Source of the DNA: Phlegmacium glaucopus
Lineage: Eukaryota > Basidiomycota > Agaricomycetes > Agaricales > Cortinariaceae
Direction: 5' to 3'
DNA length: 64,000 nucleotides
NCBI GenBank assembly: GCA_015039465.1
Contig: MU130372.1
Span: 359,719-423,718, forward strand
The translations under genes and the position numbers were made by a program. Below are positions 57,600 to 64,000 of this stretch, piece by piece. Every line of letters starts with the position of its first letter. Positions within the stretch are counted from its first letter, which is position 1. The notes under the pieces were generated by a model that was given only the letters and a program-made list of their open reading frames with translations, was not told the DNA's origin and did no database searches.

Positions 57600-59370
57600 T
57601 TAATGGAGAATTAACTTAAAAAATTACTACTTGTGCAACTTTCCCTATGGCTACTACATCTTGAAGCCGCCAGTTGATGCCCAATGGGAGACCCGCATGT
57701 GCCACAACATCTTGAACAGTTGACTATAACAAGTATCAACGGTGTACAGTGAATGAAAGAAGAACAGAGAATAAAAAACTTACTCAGCAACAAGAATACA
57801 GCTTTTTATCGTCAGCTAGACCCATAGCGTGTTGAAGGTTCATGATTTTGCTGGGCCACGCAATCTCTTCCAATTTGTTTTCTATGGGTTTGGCTGCTTG
57901 AAGTTTCTTTAGTTGGTCAATCTCCGCTGAACAAGAGTAAGCTGTATACACTAATCAAACCTAAAGAAATTTACTAACCTCGCAGACTTGCGAGTATTGC
58001 AGCCATCTCGGCATCTTTTACACCATTTGAGGAGGCATGTGTCTGGAGGGGCTTGACAGGCTTCGAAGCTGGTATCAATCAGGTGCTTGAGTTGGTCATC
58101 CTCTTTGTAGCCGTGGACGAGTCCATCTGAGTATTCTCCTTTGTAGCTGCAATTGCTTGGGGTCAGGTGCCTGCTGAGGTGGAGGACGTCTTTGGTACAT
58201 TTGCAGCTGTTTTCCGAGTGTTAGCCATGTCGATGTGAGTAAATGTACAGAGAACTTGGGGAGTATAAATATTAAAACGAGACTGCCCTATGCCCCAGTG
58301 AAAAATTTTGAGCCTTCCTATTCTAGCGGTATGCTTGCGGGTCAAAACCATGCCAAGAATTCAAAGTACAGGCATACCTTTTTCAAAAAGTGTAGAGTTG
58401 GAACATCCTGCTAGTGCAGTGCTCAATATAAACTCAAACATGAGCTGGAATATGACAGGATACCTTTTTTGGATCTTGCTAGCACGACATCAAGCATTAT
58501 TGGTTCAAAACACAAGCACAGAACATATCACTGGGCACCAGTTTGGAAAAATACAGAGTCAGATCTTGCTAAATCGGCTACAAGCGCCGGTGCCAAAGTC
58601 AAGACAGCGGCCTTTACTTAGAAAGGGATGACTTTTACCTTATAGATACAGCTATCAGCAACATACCACCCCATTCTACTCGATGTCATCTTCTATGAGA
58701 ATCTCCAGCCCTTGCAAGTCTGAGAGCATGTACAGTTCTTCATCCATACCTAGAATATGTGATTGTCAGAATCAGCTGGCGCATTACGGCTGGGATGGCA
58801 TTCCACATGAAGACTTACCAGATTTATGCAAGTGAACCATGGGAACAGTTATTGGGAACACACCAATATCTGAAAAAAATGGTAAGTAAAAGTCTGATCA
58901 TCTCTATGGCGAGAATTGACATACCTACAAGATAAAAAATTCACATTCGGAAATGACAGTGCCAATCTAGACACTTCACCTACCAAGTCAGATCCTGAGT
59001 GGGAACAAGGTAAGATCAAATAATTTGAATGTCCAAGGAGCTGACAAAGGCCTTGTAGTCATCCTCAGGTGAGTGGGTCACAATTGACCAAAGGATCTGG
59101 TCAAAGCAGTTGAAATTATGGACAAAGGTGATGTGGGGGGCCTGACTCACACAAAGGGTCATAAATGTATGATGTTGGACAAGGGAGACATAATCACCTG
59201 GACAGGCAAGAAGAGGAAAGTAAGTGTTCCAATAAGAACTTGTTTCACTTACAGAGTTTATATTGTCCATAGAAGGGAACAGATTTCTGCATCAATCTTG
59301 ATGTTGGGAAGAAGCGGTCAACAGTGAAAATATCTGTTAAGATTACCTAGCTATATGCTATCAGTACATA
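57600..59370 (-). pseudogene. Decayed repeat-type coding region, 3' part
   Basis: Short protein-like stretches on the minus strand: LKKLQAAKPIENKLEEIAWP with LQHAMGLADDKKLY (about 57900-57800), a start MANTRKTAANVPK at 58228, and a stretch around 59270-59016 (YFPLLACPGDYVSLVQHH). They are separated by stops and indels. Probably remnants related to the frame at 60171-59500. No family name can be given. Confidence 0.35.
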
Positions 59371-59499
59371 GATGAAGTGAGGATTTTTTTTAAAAAAACT
59401 TACTAAATTGATTTGCTGCCAAGTCTCCAACTGAGTTAGAACGGTAGACCAAAAACAATATATTTTAAAAAGAAAGAAAGAGAAGACTGCATGGTATAA

Positions 59500-60171
59500 C
59501 TAGTCAGAATTTGTCGTGAAGAGATGATGAGGGATTTGAGCCACACATCCAAAATAATTGAGGAATTGTTGACAGTAATATTTCGCAACAATATTCTCCA
59601 ACTCCATGGCAGTGTTTTGAGACAAATTAGAGAGATCATTGTCCAGCACAGCAGGTTTCTCTCCTTTCCAGGACTTCATGATGTCAGCCAGGTGAGTGAC
59701 AAACCAGAAGCGCTTGTCAAAGTCATCATCAGCCAATCCAAGGTTTTTGGAGGGAATAGGGATGTGTTGAAATGAGCTTGTGTGGAAACATTGGGATATT
59801 TGGATTTGCCTATGGAATAGTTGGGCAGCGTTTGATAAGTCCATATTAGCACAAGCACAACGGTCCAGGGACTGCAATTCATGAATGAAGTTTACTTCAT
59901 ATAGCTCCCATAAAACCTCCCTAACAACATTCTCAGGAGGCAACACTCCTGAGGGATACTCTGTGCCCTGCCAAACAACCGGCCCCATCAAACCGCTTCG
60001 CGTTTTCACCTGCGGATACATAGCAGAATTGGGCAGTAACAACTCCAGACTCTCTTGATGGCGGCGTGCTACTTTGGTTTCCCCCTTCTCCTGGGCATTG
60101 ATGTCAATCAAAAGGAAGGTACACCAATTCTGATTTGACATGGCAAGAGATGGCTCTTTTGCCACACACAT
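59500..60171 (-). CDS. Repeat-associated ORF, 5'-truncated by repeat R1
   Basis: A 223-residue open frame: CTFLLIDINAQEKGETKVAR, ENVVREVLWELYEVNF, DRCACANMDLS, and ADDDFDKRFWFVTHLADIMK. It reads like a real protein (balanced composition, Trp/Cys-rich) but has no catalytic motif I recognise. In-frame codons continue upstream of ATG 60171, and R1 copy 2 begins about 45 bp away, so the true 5' part is probably lost. The end at 59500 runs into a lower-quality frame, so it may also be 3'-truncated. Confidence 0.45.
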   Translation of the reverse strand: MCVAKEPSLAMSNQNWCTFLLIDINAQEKGETKVARRHQESLELLLPNSAMYPQVKTRSGLMGPVVWQGTEYPSGVLPPENVVREVLWELYEVNFIHELQSLDRCACANMDLSNAAQLFHRQIQISQCFHTSSFQHIPIPSKNLGLADDDFDKRFWFVTHLADIMKSWKGEKPAVLDNDLSNLSQNTAMELENIVAKYYCQQFLNYFGCVAQIPHHLFTTNSD

Positions 60172-60215
60172 GAACCAAGCATTGCGATGATAGGACCCAG
60201 GAGACGTCTAGGGAT

Positions 60216-60951
60216 GTAAACACACCATTTTTGCGGTTTCACAACCTTCGCAGTATACTTGCAGATGCTCACATATCATTGCAGATACTTGCAGGTCATT
60301 GCAGGTCATTGCAGGTCATTGCAGATCATTGCAGATCATCACACATCATTGCACATCATTGCACATCATTGCACATCATTGCACATACTTGCAGATCATT
60401 GCAGAATACTTGCAGATCATTGCGTATACTTGCAGTCATCACTAACATTTGCATTATTATTTGCAGTTACCAGCTGTTCTTGCAATCTTTAAACATGACT
60501 CCAACAAAGGTCACTCAGGTGACTGTATTACTCATCACCTTTATTTTTATCTTGTCTCCTTTTATGTGGCTCTTATCTCCTATGTTTCATTACCAAATTA
60601 CCGGATCCATGTGACTCCACTTTAACCCGCATTTTACATTTCTGTTTCACCTTTCCACACTTAGCTATTTGCTAGTTACTATATTATTAGCAGTAGCAAG
60701 TAAGGGGAAGCAACAGAGGAGAAGGGATGAATTACCACAGTTTTTATCCCACCTTTGGAATGTTGTACTCAGCTATTCTTGAACTCCTTCAAAAAACTGT
60801 CCTGCAAACTTTGCTTTTTCTGTGCATTATCTCGCACTTTAAAGTGAACCTTCACACCTCATAAAACCTCACTATCACCTACCAAAGAGAACTACATCAA
60901 CCCCACAAACTACGTACTACTTGCGGTCTGTCCCCACCGCAGGTACATCAG
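60216..60951 (+). repeat. Dispersed repeat R1, copy 2
   Basis: Uninterrupted copy of the repeat described at 55395-57546. Its 5' part is expanded into a 10-bp minisatellite (60274-60440), and its end is CCACCGCAGGTACATCAGCA. The plus frame 60231-60614 is carried by the satellite and is not a gene. Confidence 0.78.
60274..60440. repeat. 10-bp minisatellite, unit ATCATTGCAG/C
   Basis: About 15 units of ATCATTGCAG or ATCATTGCAC, with some ATACTTGCAG variants. No spacers differ between units, so it is not a CRISPR array. Confidence 0.9.
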
Positions 60952-61198
60952 CAAACTTGGAGCCACATCTCTATATATTTTGCAGCACTTGCTGGGTGTA
61001 TGAAAGACCGGAGTCAGGAAATATATAATGGCCATGGTGCTGAGAAGTTTTGGATGCATCTGTTAAGTTCAAGGACTCTATTCTGGAGTATTGGATGGAG
61101 TTGTATTGGAATGGAACCACAGAATGGACAAGGACTTCAGCCTCAGCGTATATGCTGTGCTACCCTAAACCTTTGTGTCCTAATTTCGGAGTAGGAAC

Positions 61199-61611
61199 TG
61201 TTAGGGGACACCCGACTTCAACCCAAACCTCAACCTTAGAATCATACACCCCGCCTTTCCGACGACCTCCAACCTTCTGTCCAACTCCGCTTCTGTCATT
61301 CATCTACTCCAATACTCCATAACTCCGATCCGACTCCAATCCTCCGGTTCGCTCCGTCTTTTATTTTTATTTTTCACATCACACCACTTCTTAGTTAATT
61401 AATTAATTATTATCATATCATTCCTTTATTTATTTTATATCTCCGTTATGTCCATATTAGTACTTAAACACCCCACAGCCTAGCAGGGATCCCCATCCTT
61501 TCCTCTTTGGATCCCCTGCTAGGTGAGTCACTTGTAGATATCCCTTTGAAATATTATTAACTTTGGATCCCCTGCTAGCTTGACTAAGTCAGCATCGCAG
61601 TTGCCCTAACA
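61199..61611 (+). mobile_element. Solo LTR of the 413-bp Ty3/gypsy family with target duplication
   Basis: Full-length copy from TGTTAGGGGACACCC to TTGCCCTAACA, flanked by a perfect 5-bp duplication GGAAC (61194-61198 and 61612-61616). A solo LTR with intact duplication indicates recombination between the two LTRs of one former insertion. Confidence 0.96.
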
Positions 61612-61894
61612 GGAACGGAACAGAGTGGAACTGGAAGTCGCAGGGACTTAGAGGAAGTATAAGATGGGGAAACTAGGTTGATATTTGAAACTAAGGAAAA
61701 CATACAGGTTTCAAGTACTTAAATAATAAAAGGGGGGGACTCCTTGATCTACTACCATCACTTTACCAAACTTTCCCATGCTTAACAAAGCTGGAGAGGT
61801 ATGGTGTCACAGAAGTGGAAGAGCATCTAAGTAGAGTAGTATTACAATAAAGAAGCCACATATTCAACACACAATACACTCAAAGCATCATACA

Positions 61895-62356
61895 ATGCCC
61901 CTCACACCGTTAGGATCAACCATGGGAGTCACAAGAGCCGGTGCAGGCAAGCATCGGGAAGATGCACCCAAAAACAACAATCTAGCAGTCACAGATGTCT
62001 ACTCAGCCAAACTATTCCTGAGCAGCGGGGAATTCAAATGCAAAGAAACTGTACTCTCAATGGAAAATTTGAGCACGATAGCTATGCAACTATCGCAACA
62101 AAGCAACATACCCCACCACACAACAGAAGCATTCAAAGCTCTGTCATTTCTAATCATCGATATACACCAGCACAACAATGCAGAGACAATTATGGAAATG
62201 ATAGCAAAATCTGTTGCCATAGTAACCAAGAGAGTCTGTACAGAAATCAAAGATGCGACAGATCAATTAACAACAACTACGATCACCATAAACACTACAG
62301 TGGATGAACTACGAGAAGAATGTCACAACACCATGGAGGGCGTGAAAGAGGGATAG
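61895..62356 (+). pseudogene. LINE-type element ORF1, 5' piece
   Basis: 153 residues (MPLTPLGSTMGVTRAGAGKH ...) with helical, Ala/Thr/Ile-rich sequence, ending at a TAG. Reading in another frame just after the stop continues IEKAAAEAEAKREIKMREQ, so the original ORF1 was probably longer and was broken by small indels between 62350 and 62535. Confidence 0.6.
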
Positions 62357-62534
62357 AGAAAGCAGCGGCAGAGGCAGAAGCAAAAAGGGAGATAAAAATG
62401 AGGGAACAAACACATCAGAAACAAAGAGCATGAAGAGAAGGCACATACAGACACTTACGCAGACAGAACAAGAAGGTCAATCCCGGTGTCACATGCCAAG
62501 GAGGTAGCGAAGGCAGAGTTGCAGAAGTGGAGGG

Positions 62535-63827
62535 GTGTGGATGACCAAAGCAGTGGGCATGTCGGGGGAGGGAATACAGGAGCTGACTGAAAAACAATTG
62601 GTGGAAAAGGCTAATTTAGCAATTGGATTAATGGACAACACAGAAATGTCAAGACCAGCTGGTGCAAAATTTGTAGGAGCAAACAAATCTAATGGGCAAG
62701 GAGTAGGAGAAGTGATGTATGAGATGAATACAAAGGAAGTGGCGGATTGGATTAGGGAGAGTGATACCATGAAAACCTTCATAAGCAAAATGGGATTGAC
62801 AGTGGACTACAGGGCACAAACACATGAAGTGGTATTTGACTGGGTACCCACATCATTCAACATAGAGAGCAAAGAGGTATGGGGGGCAATTGAGATAGTG
62901 AGTGGAATCAGAATAGAGGGCATACAAGAGGCAAGATGGATTAAACCCACACACCTACGATCACCAGGGCAGAGATCGGCAATAGCAATACTAGGCTTCA
63001 ACATGCGAGAAGACGCTAATGTGGCAATCAGGTCAGGTTTATTCATCGAGGAAAAGAAAGTATGGGGTAGAAAACAAACCCAAGAACCAAGAAGGTGTCT
63101 CAAATGTCAATGTTTTGGTACGCACAAAGCCGCAAAATGCACATCCACCCACAAAGTATGTGGACATTGTGCGAAACACCACAGGACCAACGAGTGCATG
63201 GAGTTGGACCAAAACATGTTAGAATGCGCAAATTGTCGAGCAGCCAAGCTTGAGAGCTACAAGGGACACGGTGCAGTGGACAGAAGATGTCCAATTTTCC
63301 TAGCAAGGGTCATCAAAACAAATCTAATTCATCAAGAGAATAATTACAAGTTCTTTTGTACAACGGATCCAGTAACCTGGGAATTAATTGGGGGCCACAA
63401 ATCAGCAGAGAACAGGGATAGGGAGAGAGGACAGGACATTGAAGCATACCCGAAAGAACACATGGGCAGGTACTACAAAGGGCGGTCAGGAAGGACAGAG
63501 GATGGGCAGAGAGGAGAAGGAATCACACACAAGATCAGGGACAATGGTTGGGAAGGAATAAGGGAAAGAGTCAAACCATATGGTGGAAGAGATGAAGAAA
63601 ACTGGAGAGAGACACTGTGCGAGGAGGGGAGGAAGAAAGAAGGAAAGGAAGTGGATGGACAGACAGGCAAAGGGAAAAGGAATTATGCACAAAGCAAAGG
63701 TCCCACACAGACCACACTTGATGAGGTGTGGGCCAGCAAAGATACAAGAACATGGGTGGAGCAAATAGATGAAATGGAGGCAGAACTAGACAAAGAAAGA
63801 CAAGCCAGCATGCTTTCTTATGTCTGA
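62535..63827 (+). CDS. LINE-type element ORF1, gag-like with zinc knuckles
   Basis: 430 residues, open throughout. A central region resembles RNA-binding gag folds of fungal non-LTR elements; three Cys/His clusters follow: CLKCQCFGTHKAAKC, CGHCAKHHRTNEC and CANC...H...C. The C-terminus is charged and low-complexity (Arg/Glu/Gly-rich). It should coat the element RNA to form the RNP for target-primed reverse transcription. The ATG at 62535 may be internal, as the preceding frame fragment likely belonged to the same protein. The stop overlaps the start of ORF2. Confidence 0.78.
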   Translation: MWMTKAVGMSGEGIQELTEKQLVEKANLAIGLMDNTEMSRPAGAKFVGANKSNGQGVGEVMYEMNTKEVADWIRESDTMKTFISKMGLTVDYRAQTHEVVFDWVPTSFNIESKEVWGAIEIVSGIRIEGIQEARWIKPTHLRSPGQRSAIAILGFNMREDANVAIRSGLFIEEKKVWGRKQTQEPRRCLKCQCFGTHKAAKCTSTHKVCGHCAKHHRTNECMELDQNMLECANCRAAKLESYKGHGAVDRRCPIFLARVIKTNLIHQENNYKFFCTTDPVTWELIGGHKSAENRDRERGQDIEAYPKEHMGRYYKGRSGRTEDGQRGEGITHKIRDNGWEGIRERVKPYGGRDEENWRETLCEEGRKKEGKEVDGQTGKGKRNYAQSKGPTQTTLDEVWASKDTRTWVEQIDEMEAELDKERQASMLSYV

Positions 63828-64000
63828 TACAACCAACACAACTGAAACAAGGAAGCTACACATTTGGCAACAAAACATCAATCGATCGCTGGAAGGACAG
63901 CTTGATCTGTTACAATCATTGAAGCAAGACTCATATGACATTGTAGTCATACAAGAACCACATATAGATATCCTAGGACAAACCAGAGCAAACCCCCACT
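63820..64000 (+). CDS. LINE-type element ORF2, N-terminal start of the endonuclease (cut by window end)
   Basis: Starts at ATG 63820, overlapping the ORF1 stop within ATGTCTGA. The first 60 residues include LHIWQQNINRS and DIVVIQEPHID, matching the start of apurinic-type (APE) endonuclease domains: the Asn of the first motif and the catalytic Glu of QEP are present. Reverse transcriptase should follow outside the window. Length and intactness cannot be judged. Confidence 0.85.
   Translation, partial: MSDTTNTTETRKLHIWQQNINRSLEGQLDLLQSLKQDSYDIVVIQEPHIDILGQTRANPH

Noticed and set aside
60274..60440. CRISPR-like array of short repeats
   Set aside because: Units are contiguous 10-mers without unique spacers, and the host is a eukaryote.

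Overview
The window looks like nuclear DNA of a filamentous basidiomycete, probably an agaricomycete. It has short (about 47-60 bp) GT-AG introns, FunK1-type fungal protein kinases, a Psd2-type phosphatidylserine decarboxylase with C2 and EF-hand regions, an AIM9-like mitochondrial phosphotransferase, and a dense mix of Ty3/gypsy LTRs, non-LTR and TIR elements.

Layout. (1) 1-5900: transposon graveyard. It holds the 3' end of a chromodomain Ty3/gypsy element (integrase plus 413-bp LTR), solo LTRs, hAT-like and TA-flanked MITEs and minisatellites. (2) 5900-18500: mostly single-copy DNA. A two-exon multi-pass membrane protein lies at 8784-9690 (+). An 11-exon phosphatidylserine decarboxylase lies at 17300-13199 (-), and all its splice junctions can be read. 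Other stretches hold only weak gene remnants and a MITE. (3) 18500-44100: a locally amplified and inverted cluster. Five copies of one short-chain dehydrogenase/reductase (SDR) gene share co-duplicated upstream and downstream DNA. With them are two full-length and two truncated FunK1 kinase genes, a decayed FAD monooxygenase, an AIM9-like gene and a basidiomycete-type ORF with a possible PD-(D/E)XK core. The two large FunK1 copies form an inverted repeat. (4) 44150-48500: a Ser/Thr-rich single-pass membrane protein and little else. (5) 48500-64000: AT-rich repeats, with nested LTRs and MITEs, a dispersed repeat carrying a 10-bp minisatellite, decayed repeat-type ORFs, a third 413-bp LTR, and the 5' end of a LINE-type element cut by the window edge.

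The strongest unusual signal is technical. Bases 35645-36331, inside the plus-strand FunK1 copy, are not natural sequence. Wherever I compared them with the intact inverted copy at 37815-39915, each base is the alphabetically lower (A<C<G<T) of two neighbouring bases in that copy. That is what results if a sequence is superimposed on itself with a 1-base slip and ambiguity codes are then collapsed to their first letter. Gene predictions in that interval are meaningless.

The strongest biological signal is the repeated SDR/FunK1 block (direct, inverted, truncated, and one copy hit by an LTR). The paralogues act as internal controls: one keeps the empty site of a hAT-like MITE that sits in the other. 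I found no operon-like arrangement and no CRISPR array. The only tRNA sequence I recognised is a 3'-end remnant at a duplication breakpoint.
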